From an uncultured Alistipes sp. (lineage in GTDB: Bacteria; Bacteroidota; Bacteroidia; Bacteroidales; Rikenellaceae), in the NCBI GenBank assembly GCA_944323075.1, contig CALURC010000002.1:1-64000 (forward strand): DNA of 64,000 nt. The letters are read 5' to 3'. Position numbers and translations under genes: made by a program. Positions 1-10,319 of the stretch are shown one piece after another (position 1 is the stretch's first letter; each line of letters starts with the position of its first letter). Under the pieces are notes generated by a model. That model was not told the DNA's origin and searched no databases. It worked only from the letters and a program-made list of their open reading frames with translations.

Positions 1-52
1 GGCCCTCTAATCAAGCTTTTCAACGGACAAGAACGGCCTCGAATCTTTTTAG

Positions 53-126
53 AGCCGATGGAGGGATTCGAACCCCCGACCAGCTGATTACAAATCAGCT
101 GCTCTGGCCAACTGAGCTACATCGGC
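53..126 (-). tRNA. tRNA-Thr (anticodon TGT)
   Basis: The minus strand folds into a full cloverleaf of 74 nt. The seven-base acceptor stem GCCGATG pairs with CATCGGC, the T-arm contains GGTTCGAATCC, and a five-pair anticodon stem encloses the loop TTTGTAA. The anticodon is therefore TGT, which reads ACA (Thr). CCA is not encoded. A Bacteroidota promoter lies just upstream on the same strand. Confidence 0.96.
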
Positions 127-147
127 AGTCGTTACATTTTGGGTGGG

Positions 148-178
148 CAAAGGTACAAATAATTTCTAAACCCACAAA
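148..178 (-). promoter_or_regulatory. Promoter of tRNA-Thr
   Basis: On the minus strand there is TTTG (175-178), a 19-base spacer, then TACCTTTG (148-155). This matches the Bacteroidota sigma-ABfr pattern TTTG-N19-TAnnTTTG. The -7 box lies 21 bases before the mature tRNA 5' end. Confidence 0.75.
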
Positions 179-459
179 TATTGCATGCAAAAAAAACTTA
201 TCGATCCAACAAATCGTTTTTTGCAGCTCTTTTTAACTTTGCATACGCCAATAAGTATAAGCGGCAAAATCGGGTTCAAAGATATAATTTTTTTTTCAGA
301 ATTTCAGTTTTTTTCGACTTTTTTATTCGAACAACCTATCTTTTACTCGAAAAAACACCCTGACCCACCTATTTTCTGGTCTCAAACTTAGCGAATTATA
401 AGGATTAAGGGTATTCACCTCATCTCTTCTTCTTTTTTTTCTATCCTTCTAAACACAAA
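179..459. other. AT-rich intergenic gap without a recognised gene
   Basis: I recognise no gene here. The stretch is rich in T runs and open frames are short and of low complexity. Two isolated -7-like boxes occur: TAACTTTG on the plus strand (234-241) and TATCTTTG on the minus strand (277-284). Neither has a TTTG at the usual spacing or a clear gene after it. Confidence 0.5.
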
Positions 460-503
460 ACGGAACGAGTGTCTTTGAAAAATTTCAAGGACACTCGTTC
501 CGT
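460..503 (-). terminator. Intrinsic terminator after the OadA-type gene
   Basis: A 21-pair hairpin (460-480 with 483-503, one G-U pair, two-base loop) starts 19 bases beyond the stop codon at 522. On the minus strand it is followed by the T-rich run TTTTGTGTTT. Confidence 0.85.
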
Positions 504-521
504 AAATCAACACTTAACAGA

Positions 522-2426
522 TTATTCAATCTCAATCAATGGCGTGTCAACAGCTACAGTATCTCCTTCTGCGACAAGAACCTGTTTTACTGTCCCCGAA
601 TAATCAGACGCAATACTATTTTCCATTTTCATTGCCTCAAGAATCAACACATCCTGCTCTTTCTTAACTGCATCTCCGACTTTCACCAATATACTCAATA
701 CCCGGCCTGGCATCGGTGCCGCAATCACCCGACCTGTAATCGGTGCCGCAGCAGGTTTTGATGCACTTTCTGATTTCGGTGTCGTCGCAGACTGTTCTTT
801 CTCAGCAGCGGGGGCTGCTTCAACAGATTTCTCTGCTGCTTTTTTCTCCTGTTGTGCTTGGAAACGCGCCTTTTTAACTCCCGTCAAATAATTTTTAGCC
901 ACCAACGGGAAAAGCTCCAACAAAAGTTCCTCCTTTTCGTTCTCTGCCAACTTAACCCCTCCTGCGTCTTCGAGAACAGGGTTCGGCTGCATTTTGTATT
1001 TCGACGTATCGTAAGGTGTCTCCTCCCTCACTCCGGCAATCTTGAACCGGAATTCCGGATCGATCGGCACCGGAGTTTCGCCATATTCACCTTTTACCAA
1101 ATTGACGAACTGATTCGACACATTCGAATACATCGGTTTCCCATTCTTGATATCCAATGCACAGTTCACGGCCTGAGCTCCGACAATCTGACTCGTCGGC
1201 GTAACCAACGGCGGCAATCCTGCATCCAAGCGTACGCGAGGAATCAGTTGCATTGCATTTTCAAGAATTTGTTCGGATTTAAGCTGACGTAATTGAGCTA
1301 CCATATTCGTGTACATACCGCCAGGAATCTCCGCTTTCTGTACCAATTCATTCGGCTTCGGGAAGTTAAAATAACGCTCGATAGCATGGCAGGCATCGAT
1401 CAATTCAACCTCATTTCCATTACGTGCGGCAGCGATTGCCCTATCGAATTCTTTGTCTACCGATTCTGGGACCGTATCGGTCAACGGATTGAACGGGTTC
1501 GGGAAAACTTTCACGGCATCGACAGCATCCAACTCCTTACGAATCGTATAGAGCTCCTTATTAATTTTAGCCACAGCCTCCATATTGATATCGAGCTCAA
1601 CTCCCATCTTCTTACAGAAAATATAGATCAGCTCGATCGCAGGAGCAGCCGGACCGCCCGCAAAATTCCAAATATTCGTATCGACAACATCGGCACCTGC
1701 TTCAATAGCTGCGACAACAGAGGCCAATCCATATCCAGGAGTACAATGCGTATGGAAATCGATCGGAATCGACAAATGTTTTTTAAACAAACGAATCAAA
1801 CCGGCCACACGTTTCGGCGGGATCAAACCGCTCATATCCTTGATCGTGATCATATCGGCTCCCAGAGCTGCCATTTGTTGAGCTTTGGAAAGGAAATATT
1901 CGTCTGTAAAAACAGCTTTAGGTAATTTTTTGCCTTTTAGGGCCGCTTTAAACCGTTCCATTGCGGAGAAGCGCGGATCGATCGTATAACATACTGCACA
2001 ATCTGCTATCCCTCCATATTTTTTCACATATTTGATGGTCGATTTCACGTTGTTCACATCGTTCAACGCATCGAAAATTCGCATGATTCCCAATCCCGAC
2101 TCGATCGCATTGCGGCAGAACCCGTCAATGATTTCATCCGTATAGGGAGCATAACCGAACAGATTTCGGCCACGAGAAAGAGCCGTCAACTTCGAAACAT
2201 CGCCGACAGCCGCCTTAATTTTTTCCAGACGATCCCAGGGATTTTCGTTCAGATACCGCATCACCGAATCGGGAACGGCTCCGCCCCATACCTCCATTGC
2301 ATAAAAATTCGCATCTTTGTAGAACGGTAGAACGCGATCGATCTGTTCTTGTCTCATTCGGGTTGCGAACGCGGACTGTTGTCCATCCCGAAGAGTTAAA
2401 TCCCGTATCAAAAGTTTTTTAGCCAT
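522..2426 (-). CDS. oadA: Biotin-dependent carboxyltransferase: oxaloacetate decarboxylase alpha / pyruvate carboxylase subunit B
   Basis: This 634-residue protein has the three-part OadA layout. The N-terminal HMGL-like carboxyltransferase barrel carries RDLTLRDGQQS (residues 8-18), a TIKDMSG lysine motif and the metal-binding HTH in DFHTHCTPG. A PYC/OADA domain and a long Ala/Pro/Lys linker follow. The biotinyl domain has EAMKM with Lys600 as the expected biotin site. Family members move CO2 between oxaloacetate or pyruvate and biotin. In Bacteroidales this fits interconversion of pyruvate and oxaloacetate on the succinate/propionate route. No beta or gamma membrane subunit and no biotin carboxylase lie beside it, so the choice between Na+-pumping decarboxylase and pyruvate carboxylase cannot be made here. 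It is a single-gene unit with its own promoter and terminator. Confidence 0.9.
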   Translation of the reverse strand: MAKKLLIRDLTLRDGQQSAFATRMRQEQIDRVLPFYKDANFYAMEVWGGAVPDSVMRYLNENPWDRLEKIKAAVGDVSKLTALSRGRNLFGYAPYTDEIIDGFCRNAIESGLGIMRIFDALNDVNNVKSTIKYVKKYGGIADCAVCYTIDPRFSAMERFKAALKGKKLPKAVFTDEYFLSKAQQMAALGADMITIKDMSGLIPPKRVAGLIRLFKKHLSIPIDFHTHCTPGYGLASVVAAIEAGADVVDTNIWNFAGGPAAPAIELIYIFCKKMGVELDINMEAVAKINKELYTIRKELDAVDAVKVFPNPFNPLTDTVPESVDKEFDRAIAAARNGNEVELIDACHAIERYFNFPKPNELVQKAEIPGGMYTNMVAQLRQLKSEQILENAMQLIPRVRLDAGLPPLVTPTSQIVGAQAVNCALDIKNGKPMYSNVSNQFVNLVKGEYGETPVPIDPEFRFKIAGVREETPYDTSKYKMQPNPVLEDAGGVKLAENEKEELLLELFPLVAKNYLTGVKKARFQAQQEKKAAEKSVEAAPAAEKEQSATTPKSESASKPAAAPITGRVIAAPMPGRVLSILVKVGDAVKKEQDVLILEAMKMENSIASDYSGTVKQVLVAEGDTVAVDTPLIEIE

Positions 2427-2497
2427 AACGAAAGCAGTATTTTAGGTTTTCAAAATCGAATCGTCCGTACACCCCTATTTCATACCCCCTCTGCTAA

Positions 2498-2529
2498 CAA
2501 AGATAAAAAATATAAAGAACAAAAGCAAA
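2498..2529 (-). promoter_or_regulatory. Promoter of the OadA-type gene
   Basis: On the minus strand, TTTG (2526-2529), a 20-base spacer and TATCTTTG (2498-2505) match the Bacteroidota consensus. The -7 box is about 70 bases before the start codon at 2426. Confidence 0.65.
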
Positions 2530-2565
2530 AATCGAGGACGTTTTCCCTATGAGCCATTCTGGAAT

Positions 2566-2596
2566 TTTGTAAAATAGTTGTTTATTACTACTTTTA
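2566..2596 (+). promoter_or_regulatory. Promoter of the amino-sugar operon
   Basis: TTTG (2566-2569), a 19-base spacer and TACTTTTA (2589-2596; last base A instead of G) lie 53 bases before the ATG at 2650. The promoter diverges from that of the OadA-type gene, whose -33 box ends 37 bases away. Confidence 0.55.
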
Positions 2597-2649
2597 AGGG
2601 ACTTTTTACTGCACAGAAGAGACAATAAACAACATATAAACAACACGTT

Positions 2650-4590
2650 ATGGAGAGAAATTATAAATTGTCCCGTGAGGGTGGACTCGAACCGGGCGCC
2701 GATCCTGAAGACATCATTCGTAGATTCGAAAAAATACATACCAATATTTTCGAAAACGAAGCATCCGGAGCCCAATACGTTGCACAGGAGATTGCAGCAT
2801 GTATCCGGGAGAAACAATCGGAAGGCGAGATGTGTGTATTGGGAATGACAACCGGTAAATCTCCTGTCGGACTATTCCGCGCAATGGTCGATCTGCACAA
2901 ACAAGGATTGAGCTTCAGCAACGTAATTCTGTTCAGTCTGGATGAATTTTTCCCAATTGCCCCTGAAGAGTTGCAGAGTCGTAATTACTCGATCCACGAA
3001 AATTTATTGGACCTCATCGACATCAAACCCGAAAACATCCACATTCCGGACGGAACCCTTCCCCTCAATGAAGTCAGCGCATTTTGCCGCGACTACGAAA
3101 ACCTGATCGAAGAGTACGACGGTATCGATCTGATGGTTTTGGGAACCGGCGTGCAAGGACAAATCGGATTCAATGAGCCGGGCACCTACACGAATACCCG
3201 CACCCGTCTGGTTGCACTCGGGAATGAGAGCCGCAAAGCAGCTGCATCCATCTTTTTCGGAATCGAAAATGTTCCCCACAAAGCCATCACGATGGGACTA
3301 AAAACCATCATGGATGCTAAACGAATCATTTTAATCGCTTGGGGTGAACAAAAATCCCAGGTCATCCACGATATTGTCGAAGGAGAGCATCAGCTACTCG
3401 TCCCCGCCACATGCCTGCAAGAACATAAAAATGTTGAAGTTGTCATCGATGAGGGCGCAGCATCGCAACTGACTCGAATCAAAACTCCATGGCTCGTAGG
3501 TCGTTGCCAGTGGCCGCCCCGATTTATTCGGACCGCCGTTCTGTGGCTTTGCGATCAAGTGAAAAAACCTATCTTGAAACTCACCTACCAAGACTATGTT
3601 GACAACCGTCTCGGTCAGTTGCTCGAGATTTCGGGTATGGCCTACGACGAAATCAACATACAAGTATTCAACGATTTACAGCACACCATTACCGGCTGGC
3701 CGGGAGGCAAACCCAATGCCGATGACTCGACCCGTCCCGAACGCGCCAATCCGTTCCCAAAACGAGTTTTGATTTTCAGTCCTCACCCCGATGACGATGT
3801 CATCTCGATGGGCGGAACATTCCGCCGGCTGATCACTCAGGGACACGACGTGCATGTCGCTTACGAGACCTCGGGCAATATCGCCGTCCATGATGACGTG
3901 GTTCTTCAGACGATCGACACGGCTCGTGAATGTGGTTTCGAAGACAAATATGATGAAATCAAAGCAATCATAGACGGGAAGCGCAAAGGTGAACCCGAAC
4001 CGTTGGCTTTGCGTCAACTGAAAGGGTCGATTCGTCGAGGTGAAGCCAAAGCAGCATGTCGCCACATGGGACTGAACGACAAAACAAACGTTCACTTCCT
4101 GAATTTGCCGTTTTACGAAACAGGTGGTGTAAAAAAAGGCGTATTGACTGACGCAGACATCTCCCGGGTTGTTGCTCTTCTTCAAGAGCTCAAACCGGAT
4201 CAGATTTATGCTGCCGGCGACCTTTCTGACCCGCACGGTACACACCGCACTTGTATCGAAGCCGTCCTCGAGGCAATGAACCAGATCCGGGATGAAGCAT
4301 GGATCAAGGAGTGCCGTTTCTGGCTGTATCGGGGCGCTTGGCAGGAGTGGGACCTCGACATGGTCGACATGGCTGTACCGTTGAGTCCGGACGAGGTCAT
4401 CCAAAAACGCCACGCCATATACCGTCACCTTTCCCAGAAAGACGTTATGCCCTTCCCGGGTGAAGACAAACGAGAATTCTGGCAACGGGCTGAAGAACGG
4501 ACACAAAACACCGCCCGTCTTTACGACCGACTCGGCATGGCCGAATATCAAGCTATCGAAGTGTTTGTCCGCTTGCGGCTATTCAATTAA
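2650..4590 (+). CDS. NagB-like / LmbE (PIG-L) deacetylase fusion protein
   Basis: This 646-residue protein joins a glucosamine-6-phosphate deaminase-like domain (about 30-310) to a LmbE/PIG-L deacetylase domain (about 370-640). The NagB half keeps the Asp region (LDEF, Asp98) and the FNEP Glu (Glu176). Where E. coli NagB has Asp141 and His143 (NDGHIAFNE), it reads VQGQIGFNE, with Gln169 and Gln171. Proton transfer and ring opening rely on these residues, so normal deaminase activity is doubtful. The LmbE half has intact metal motifs: PHPDDD (378-383) and SDPHGTH. LmbE enzymes remove N-acetyl groups from GlcNAc-type substrates. The gene is 29 bases upstream of a canonical nagB, so deacetylation followed by deamination of GlcNAc derivatives is a reasonable inference. 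Such fusions are common in Bacteroidales and usually annotated as glucosamine-6-phosphate deaminase. Confidence 0.85.
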   Translation: MERNYKLSREGGLEPGADPEDIIRRFEKIHTNIFENEASGAQYVAQEIAACIREKQSEGEMCVLGMTTGKSPVGLFRAMVDLHKQGLSFSNVILFSLDEFFPIAPEELQSRNYSIHENLLDLIDIKPENIHIPDGTLPLNEVSAFCRDYENLIEEYDGIDLMVLGTGVQGQIGFNEPGTYTNTRTRLVALGNESRKAAASIFFGIENVPHKAITMGLKTIMDAKRIILIAWGEQKSQVIHDIVEGEHQLLVPATCLQEHKNVEVVIDEGAASQLTRIKTPWLVGRCQWPPRFIRTAVLWLCDQVKKPILKLTYQDYVDNRLGQLLEISGMAYDEINIQVFNDLQHTITGWPGGKPNADDSTRPERANPFPKRVLIFSPHPDDDVISMGGTFRRLITQGHDVHVAYETSGNIAVHDDVVLQTIDTARECGFEDKYDEIKAIIDGKRKGEPEPLALRQLKGSIRRGEAKAACRHMGLNDKTNVHFLNLPFYETGGVKKGVLTDADISRVVALLQELKPDQIYAAGDLSDPHGTHRTCIEAVLEAMNQIRDEAWIKECRFWLYRGAWQEWDLDMVDMAVPLSPDEVIQKRHAIYRHLSQKDVMPFPGEDKREFWQRAEERTQNTARLYDRLGMAEYQAIEVFVRLRLFN

Positions 4591-4619
4591 TCACAGATTT
4601 AACTTTAAAAACAATAGAA

Positions 4620-5432
4620 ATGAGAGTCATTATCGAACCCAATGGCGAACAGGTCTCAGCATGGGCCGCCGCTTATATCGTAAAAAGAATCAATGAACAC
4701 AACAGCCGCGAAACCCGTCCATTCGTACTCGGACTTCCCACAGGATCCACTCCACTGGGCACCTACAAAGCTTTGATCGAATATAACAAAGCAGGGAAAG
4801 TATCCTTTGCCAATGTTGTTACATTCAACATGGACGAATACGTCGGCATTCCGAAAGATCATCCGGAAAGTTATCATTCGTTTATGTGGAACAACCTGTT
4901 CAGCCACATCGACATCAAACCCGAGAACGTGCATATTCTGAACGGGAACGCACCTGATTTGTGCAAGGAGTGTGCCGATTACGAAGCAAAGATCGCAGCG
5001 GTCGGAGGAATCGACCTGTTTATGGGAGGGATCGGTCCTGACGGACACCTGGCATTCAACGAACCATTCTCATCGCTTAATTCAAAAACCCGCGTCAAAT
5101 CATTGACCAAAGATACGATCATTGCCAACTCACGTTTCTTCGGCGGGGATGTAAATCTGGTTCCCAAAACGGCATTGACCGTCGGGGTAGGAACCGTTAT
5201 GGCTGCCCGTGAAGTGATGATCCTCACGATGGGACACAACAAAGCCCGCGCACTGGCAGCCGGTGTCGAGGGTGCTTACAACCACCAATGGACAATCAGT
5301 GCACTGCAAATCCACCCCAAAGGAATTATCGTATGCGACGAAGACGCCACCGATGAGCTGAAGGTAGGTACTTACAAATACTTCAAAGATATCGAATCGG
5401 CAAATCTCGATCCGGCATCCTTACTGAAATAG
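4620..5432 (+). CDS. nagB: Glucosamine-6-phosphate deaminase
   Basis: NagB converts glucosamine-6-phosphate to fructose-6-phosphate and ammonia in the cytoplasm, feeding amino sugars into glycolysis. The 270-residue product aligns along its whole length with E. coli NagB, and the key residues fall at the same numbers: Asp72 in NMDEYVG, Asp141 and His143 in [10 protein letters not shown], and Glu148. It is the second gene of the operon with the NagB-LmbE fusion and is followed by a strong terminator. Keeping all catalytic residues next to a NagB paralogue that has lost two suggests this copy does the deamination. Confidence 0.96.
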   Translation: MRVIIEPNGEQVSAWAAAYIVKRINEHNSRETRPFVLGLPTGSTPLGTYKALIEYNKAGKVSFANVVTFNMDEYVGIPKDHPESYHSFMWNNLFSHIDIKPENVHILNGNAPDLCKECADYEAKIAAVGGIDLFMGGIGPDGHLAFNEPFSSLNSKTRVKSLTKDTIIANSRFFGGDVNLVPKTALTVGVGTVMAAREVMILTMGHNKARALAAGVEGAYNHQWTISALQIHPKGIIVCDEDATDELKVGTYKYFKDIESANLDPASLLK

Positions 5433-5464
5433 TCTATTCAAGGTCATTTTCTGTAAATCAGCAC

Positions 5465-5495
5465 AAAAGTTCCCTTTTTACGGGAACTTTTTTTC
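5465..5495 (+). terminator. Intrinsic terminator after nagB
   Basis: A 10-pair stem (AAAAGTTCCC, 5465-5474, with GGGAACTTTT, 5482-5491) runs into a T tract. It lies 32 bases past the nagB stop and directly before the ettA -7 box. Confidence 0.85.
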
Positions 5496-5496
5496 G

Positions 5497-5504
5497 TATC
5501 TTTG
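5497..5504 (+). promoter_or_regulatory. -7 box of the ettA promoter
   Basis: TATCTTTG fully matches TAnnTTTG and sits 52 bases before the ettA ATG, immediately after the nagB terminator. No exact TTTG is seen 19 bases upstream. Confidence 0.55.
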
Positions 5505-5556
5505 CGCCTACGGAGTTGATCCGGTCAAAATTTCGAAAACACACTACTATCACTTT

Positions 5557-7233
5557 ATGGCGGACGAAAAGATTATATTCTCGATGGTAGGGGTCAGCAA
5601 AACCTTTACCAACCAGAAAAAAGTTTTAAATAACATCTACCTTTCGTTTTTTTATGGAGCCAAAATCGGCATCATCGGATTGAACGGATCGGGAAAATCG
5701 ACCCTGATGAAGATCATTGCCGGATTGGATTCGAATTTTCAGGGTGAAGTCGTTTTTTCACCCGGTTATACAGTAGGTTACCTTGAACAGGAGCCCCAGC
5801 TCGATGACACGAAGACCGTCCGTGAGGTGGTCGAAGAGGGTTGTGCGGATGTTGTAGCGCTATTGAAAGAATACGAAGAGGTTAATGCCCGGTTCATGGA
5901 GCCGATGGATGATGACGAAATGACCCGACTGATCGAACGGCAGGGCGAACTGACCGAACAGATCGACCACAAAAATGGATGGGAACTGGATGCAACACTC
6001 GAACGGGCAATGGACGCCCTACGCTGTCCGGATGCCGACATGCCGGTCAAACACCTTTCTGGAGGAGAACGCCGCCGGGTCGCTTTATGCCGTCTGCTGC
6101 TTCAACAACCCGACGTACTGCTGCTCGACGAGCCAACCAACCACCTCGACGCAGAAAGCATCGACTGGCTCGAACAACACCTGCGCCAATACAAAGGAAC
6201 GGTCATTGCCGTAACGCACGACCGCTACTTCCTCGATAACGTAGCCGGATGGATCCTCGAGCTCGATCGCGGAGAAGGTATTCCGTGGAAAGGTAATTAC
6301 AGCAGCTGGCTCGAGCAGAAGTCGAACCGACTCGCTATGGAGGAGAAGCAGGAGAGCAAACGCCGCAAAACGCTCGAACGAGAGCTGGAATGGGTCAGGA
6401 TGGCCCCGTCGGCACGTCATGCCAAAAGCAAAGCCCGACTGTCGGCCTACGACAAGCTGTTGAACGAAGACACGAAACAAAAGGAGGAAAAACTCGAAAT
6501 ATTCATTCCGAACGGTCCGCGTCTGGGAGATGTGGTCATCGAAGCCCAAGACGTATCGATGGGGTACGGCGATCGGTTGTTATACGAACACTTGAACTTT
6601 ACATTGCCCCCTGCTGGCATCGTCGGTGTGATCGGAGCAAACGGAACCGGGAAAACAACTCTTTTCCGACTGATCATGGGACTCGAAAAACCGCTCAGCG
6701 GCTCTTTCCGTGTAGGAGAAACGGTCAAACTCGCCTATGTCGACCAGCAACACGCCTCGATCGATCCCGAGAAAACGGTCTACCAAGTGATTTCCCAAGA
6801 CAGTGAAATCATCCAACTCGGAGGTCGCAGTATTAATGCCCGTGCCTACGTTTCACGATTCAATTTCAGTGGAGCCGACCAAGAGAAAAAATGCGGTGTT
6901 CTTTCGGGCGGTGAGCGCAACCGGCTTCATCTGGCCCTCGCCTTGAAAGAGGAAGGTAACGTACTGCTGCTCGACGAGCCGACCAACGATATCGATGTCA
7001 ACACGCTCCGCGCACTGGAAGAGGGATTGAACAACTTTGCGGGATGTGCCGTCGTGATCTCACACGACCGCTGGTTCCTGGATCGGATTGCAACCCATAT
7101 TCTGGCCTTCGAGGGAGATTCTCAAGTGGTCTTTTTCGAAGGATCGTACAGTGAATACGAGGAGAACAAGCGGAAACGGTTGGGAGACGATCTGCCACAT
7201 CGCGTAAAATACCGAAAATTGATAGCAGACTAA
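5557..7233 (+). CDS. ettA: ABC-F ATPase EttA, energy-dependent translational throttle
   Basis: The 558-residue protein has two ABC ATPase domains and no membrane segment. Walker A motifs are GLNGSGKST (41-49) and GANGTGKTT (360-368). Signatures are LSGGERRR and LSGGERNR, with LLLDEPTNHLD and LLLDEPTNDID as Walker B/D-loop. The charged linker between the domains (about 240-310) matches the P-site tRNA interaction motif of ABC-F proteins. Length and the C-terminal end (SEYEENKRKRLGDD) fit EttA rather than Uup or the resistance ABC-F types. EttA binds the ribosomal E site and couples initiation to the ATP/ADP ratio. It has its own promoter and is followed 58 bases later by hisS on the same strand. 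Confidence 0.93.
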   Translation: MADEKIIFSMVGVSKTFTNQKKVLNNIYLSFFYGAKIGIIGLNGSGKSTLMKIIAGLDSNFQGEVVFSPGYTVGYLEQEPQLDDTKTVREVVEEGCADVVALLKEYEEVNARFMEPMDDDEMTRLIERQGELTEQIDHKNGWELDATLERAMDALRCPDADMPVKHLSGGERRRVALCRLLLQQPDVLLLDEPTNHLDAESIDWLEQHLRQYKGTVIAVTHDRYFLDNVAGWILELDRGEGIPWKGNYSSWLEQKSNRLAMEEKQESKRRKTLERELEWVRMAPSARHAKSKARLSAYDKLLNEDTKQKEEKLEIFIPNGPRLGDVVIEAQDVSMGYGDRLLYEHLNFTLPPAGIVGVIGANGTGKTTLFRLIMGLEKPLSGSFRVGETVKLAYVDQQHASIDPEKTVYQVISQDSEIIQLGGRSINARAYVSRFNFSGADQEKKCGVLSGGERNRLHLALALKEEGNVLLLDEPTNDIDVNTLRALEEGLNNFAGCAVVISHDRWFLDRIATHILAFEGDSQVVFFEGSYSEYEENKRKRLGDDLPHRVKYRKLIAD

Positions 7234-7291
7234 AATCGACAAAAACATTTTTTAATAAATACCTCTTATTATATAGTAACAGAGATAAAAA

Positions 7292-8662
7292 ATGGCACAA
7301 AAACCATCCATACCCAAAGGCACCCGCGATTTCGGACCGGAGGAGATGATCAAACGGACCTACATTTTCGATACGATAAAAAGTGTTTTCCACACCTACG
7401 GATTTCTTCCGTTGGAGACCCCGGCCATGGAGAACCTCTCCACGCTGTTGGGCAAATACGGAGACGAAGGGGACAAACTGCTCTTCAAGGTACTCAATTC
7501 CGGCGACTTTTTCAAGGGGGTGGACACCGCAGACCTCAACGAAGAGAAACGCAACCTGTTGGCTACGAAGATCTGTGAAAAGGGACTGCGCTACGACCTG
7601 ACGGTACCCTTTGCGCGCTATGTCGTGCAGCACCAGAGCGAGATCGCCTTTCCGTTCCGCCGTTACCAGATTCAACCCGTATGGCGGGCCGACCGTCCGC
7701 AAAAAGGTCGTTACCGGGAGTTCTATCAATGCGACGTGGACATCATCGGCAGCCGGAGTCTGGTCAACGAAGTGGAGCTGATCGAGATCGTCGCCGAGGT
7801 GTTCCGCAAGCTCGGAATCCGGATTACGCTCAAGATGAACAACCGGAAAATTCTGTATGGCATTGCGGAGACTATCGGACATGCCGACAAGATGATCGAC
7901 ATCACCGTCGCCATCGACAAGCTCGAAAAGATCGGATTGGAAGCTGTCGAAGAGGAGCTGAGCACAAAAGGCATTTCGGAAGAGTCGATCGCCGCCCTCC
8001 GTCCTATTCTCTCCCTCAGCGGCTCTTACAGCGAAAAGCTCGCAGCCCTGCACGAAATCATTGGCGGAAGCGAGACGGGGGTAAAGGGAATCGAAGAGAT
8101 GGAAACGATCTTTGCTCTAACCGAGAAAATCGGCACGGATCTGGATATTGATCTCGACCTGTCACTGGCACGGGGATTGAATTACTACACGGGGGCCATC
8201 TTCGAGGTGAAGGCCCGCGACTTTGCTATCGGTAGCATCTGCGGAGGAGGCCGATACGACGATCTTACCGGCATCTTCGGTATGCCCAACGTCTCGGGCG
8301 TGGGAATCTCGTTCGGAGCCGACCGTATCTACGACGTCATGTGCGGTCTGAATCTGTTCCCGACCGATAGCGGCATGACGGCACGCGCCCTGTTCTTGAA
8401 TCTCGGTGGAGAGGAATTAACTGCGTCGCTGATCGAGCTCAAAAAACTCCGGTCGATGGGTATCCCCTGTGAAATCTACCCCGACAACGCCAAGATGAAG
8501 AAACAGATGGAGTATGCCAACCGTCGGGCCATTCCGTATGTGATCATCATCGGAAGCGACGAACGGGCTTCGGGACAGGTTTCCCTGAAAAACATGGTTT
8601 CGGGAGAGCAAAAAACGATACCGACAGATGCGCTCCCCGAATATTTAGCGGTCCGAGAATAA
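7292..8662 (+). CDS. hisS: Histidyl-tRNA synthetase
   Basis: This class II aminoacyl-tRNA synthetase of 456 residues charges tRNA-His. Visible family motifs are the N-terminal [11 protein letters not shown], motif 2 around [21 protein letters not shown], the histidine-specific [10 protein letters not shown] (HisA-type) and GGGRYDDL, and motif 3 [14 protein letters not shown]. The C-terminal 90 residues form the anticodon-binding domain. It lies between ettA and a secreted S41 protease gene on the same strand, with only 27 bases to the latter, so the two may share a transcript. Confidence 0.96.
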   Translation: MAQKPSIPKGTRDFGPEEMIKRTYIFDTIKSVFHTYGFLPLETPAMENLSTLLGKYGDEGDKLLFKVLNSGDFFKGVDTADLNEEKRNLLATKICEKGLRYDLTVPFARYVVQHQSEIAFPFRRYQIQPVWRADRPQKGRYREFYQCDVDIIGSRSLVNEVELIEIVAEVFRKLGIRITLKMNNRKILYGIAETIGHADKMIDITVAIDKLEKIGLEAVEEELSTKGISEESIAALRPILSLSGSYSEKLAALHEIIGGSETGVKGIEEMETIFALTEKIGTDLDIDLDLSLARGLNYYTGAIFEVKARDFAIGSICGGGRYDDLTGIFGMPNVSGVGISFGADRIYDVMCGLNLFPTDSGMTARALFLNLGGEELTASLIELKKLRSMGIPCEIYPDNAKMKKQMEYANRRAIPYVIIIGSDERASGQVSLKNMVSGEQKTIPTDALPEYLAVRE

Positions 8663-8689
8663 CAGCAACCGGACAATATTGACACGACG

Positions 8690-10282
8690 ATGAAAGGAAC
8701 GTTTTATAATTGGATTATTGCGTGTTTGATTGCAATACCCATGTGGTGTGGCGCTCAGGTTAAGCCCAACGACGACCCAGCCCGCAACCTGCAAAAATTC
8801 AGCCAATTTTACCGCTATCTAAACGGAATGTACATCGATACGGTCCACAATGCGGCACTGATCGAGAGTGCCATCCGTAGTGTACTGTCTCAACTTGACC
8901 CCCACTCGACCTACATAACAGCCGAAGAGATGGTCTCGGTCAAGGAGACCTTCGGAGGAAGCTTTAGCGGAATAGGTATCGAATTCAACATTCTGAACGA
9001 TACGATCATCGTCGTAAACGTCATCTCGGGAGGACCTTCGGAAAAGGTGGGTCTGCAACCCAACGACAAGATCATTGCAGTCGACGGCAAGCCTTCGATC
9101 GGGGTCAAACAGACAGACGTACCGAAACTTCTCAGGGGACCCAAAGGCACACAAGTCTCGCTCACTGTCGCACGGCATGGTGAGCAGGAGCCGCTGGAGT
9201 TCCTCATCGTCCGCGACAACATCCCGATCAATACGGTAGATGCCGCCTATATGGTGAATCCGACAACCGGATACATCCGGGTCAACCGCTTTGCCGACAA
9301 CACCTATCGCGAGCTCTTCGAAGCGGTCGAAAAGATGGACAAACCGGAAGCCCTGATCCTCGATCTGCGAAACAACGGAGGCGGTACAATGGATGCTGCC
9401 ATTGCCATGAGCAACTTTTTCCTACCTCAAGGATCGCTGATCATCTCGACCGAAGGGATGAAGGTCCCGACCTCCCGTTACGCCGCAAAAGTCGACGGAG
9501 TTTTTACAAAAGGGAAAGTTATCGTGCTGATCAATGAAAGTTCCGCATCGAGCAGTGAAATCGTTGCAGGAGCGATACAGGACTGGGATCGAGGTCTGCT
9601 GATCGGCCGCCGATCCTTTGGAAAAGGGCTCGTCCAGACCCAATTCCCGCTCTCCGACGGATCGGCCGTACGGCTCACAGTATCCCGGTACCATACACCT
9701 TCAGGACGAGCCATCCAACGACCCTACGAAAACGGAAGAAGCGACCTCTATTACGAAGATTTCAACAAACGATTCACTGCACCGAACGACTCCCTGCCCA
9801 CTGATTCGACGCAAATCTATCGGACCCTCCGCAGCGGACGCACGGTGTACGGAGGAGGAGGAATCACTCCCGACATCGTTGTCCCTATCGACACGACAGC
9901 CTACACAAAATATTGGGGTGATCTAATCCGGAAAGGCGTCATCGAAGATTTCGTCATCGACTATTTGGACAAAAACAGATCGGACATTACTACACGTTAT
10001 CCCGATCCGGACCGCTACATTGAGGAGTTCTCCGTAACGGACGAAATGTTAGAAAAACTCGTGGCAGCAGCCGACACGGCCGGGATTGCACCCGATCCAC
10101 AAGCGCTTGAAACCTCAAGGCTTCTGATCTGCACCCAACTGAAAGCTTCGATCGCCCAAAAGATCTGGACAGTAAACGAGTTCTACCGCGTGGTCAACAA
10201 AGAGAACGATCCTGTATTCGCCAAAGCACTCGAAGTGCTGGATCATTGGGATGAATACAGCTCCGGTATTATCTCCGAATAA
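8690..10282 (+). CDS. S41-family C-terminal processing peptidase, exported
   Basis: The 530-residue protein starts with a signal peptide (about 1-22, ending near CGAQ). An N-terminal helical region, a PDZ domain (about 85-175, with GGSFSGIGIEF and PNDKIIAVDG) and the S41 catalytic domain follow. Alignment by eye to E. coli Tsp places the nucleophile at Ser287 in SSASSSEI, the aspartate at 298 (IQDW) and the general base at Lys312 (SFGKG). Such CtpA-type proteases cut C-terminal segments of periplasmic or lipid-anchored proteins and often control envelope remodelling. About 140 residues beyond the catalytic core are less conserved and may bind a partner or substrate. The specific substrate cannot be inferred. 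Confidence 0.9.
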   Translation: MKGTFYNWIIACLIAIPMWCGAQVKPNDDPARNLQKFSQFYRYLNGMYIDTVHNAALIESAIRSVLSQLDPHSTYITAEEMVSVKETFGGSFSGIGIEFNILNDTIIVVNVISGGPSEKVGLQPNDKIIAVDGKPSIGVKQTDVPKLLRGPKGTQVSLTVARHGEQEPLEFLIVRDNIPINTVDAAYMVNPTTGYIRVNRFADNTYRELFEAVEKMDKPEALILDLRNNGGGTMDAAIAMSNFFLPQGSLIISTEGMKVPTSRYAAKVDGVFTKGKVIVLINESSASSSEIVAGAIQDWDRGLLIGRRSFGKGLVQTQFPLSDGSAVRLTVSRYHTPSGRAIQRPYENGRSDLYYEDFNKRFTAPNDSLPTDSTQIYRTLRSGRTVYGGGGITPDIVVPIDTTAYTKYWGDLIRKGVIEDFVIDYLDKNRSDITTRYPDPDRYIEEFSVTDEMLEKLVAAADTAGIAPDPQALETSRLLICTQLKASIAQKIWTVNEFYRVVNKENDPVFAKALEVLDHWDEYSSGIISE

Positions 10283-10319
10283 TGAAAATCGTTGTAAATT
10301 ATTTATCTTTCATTCGAAA

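Noticed and set aside
234-241. TAACTTTG as a promoter of a small RNA in the 179-459 gap
   Set aside because: There is no TTTG at 19-base spacing, no gene or stable fold follows, and the region is T-rich, so a chance match is likely.
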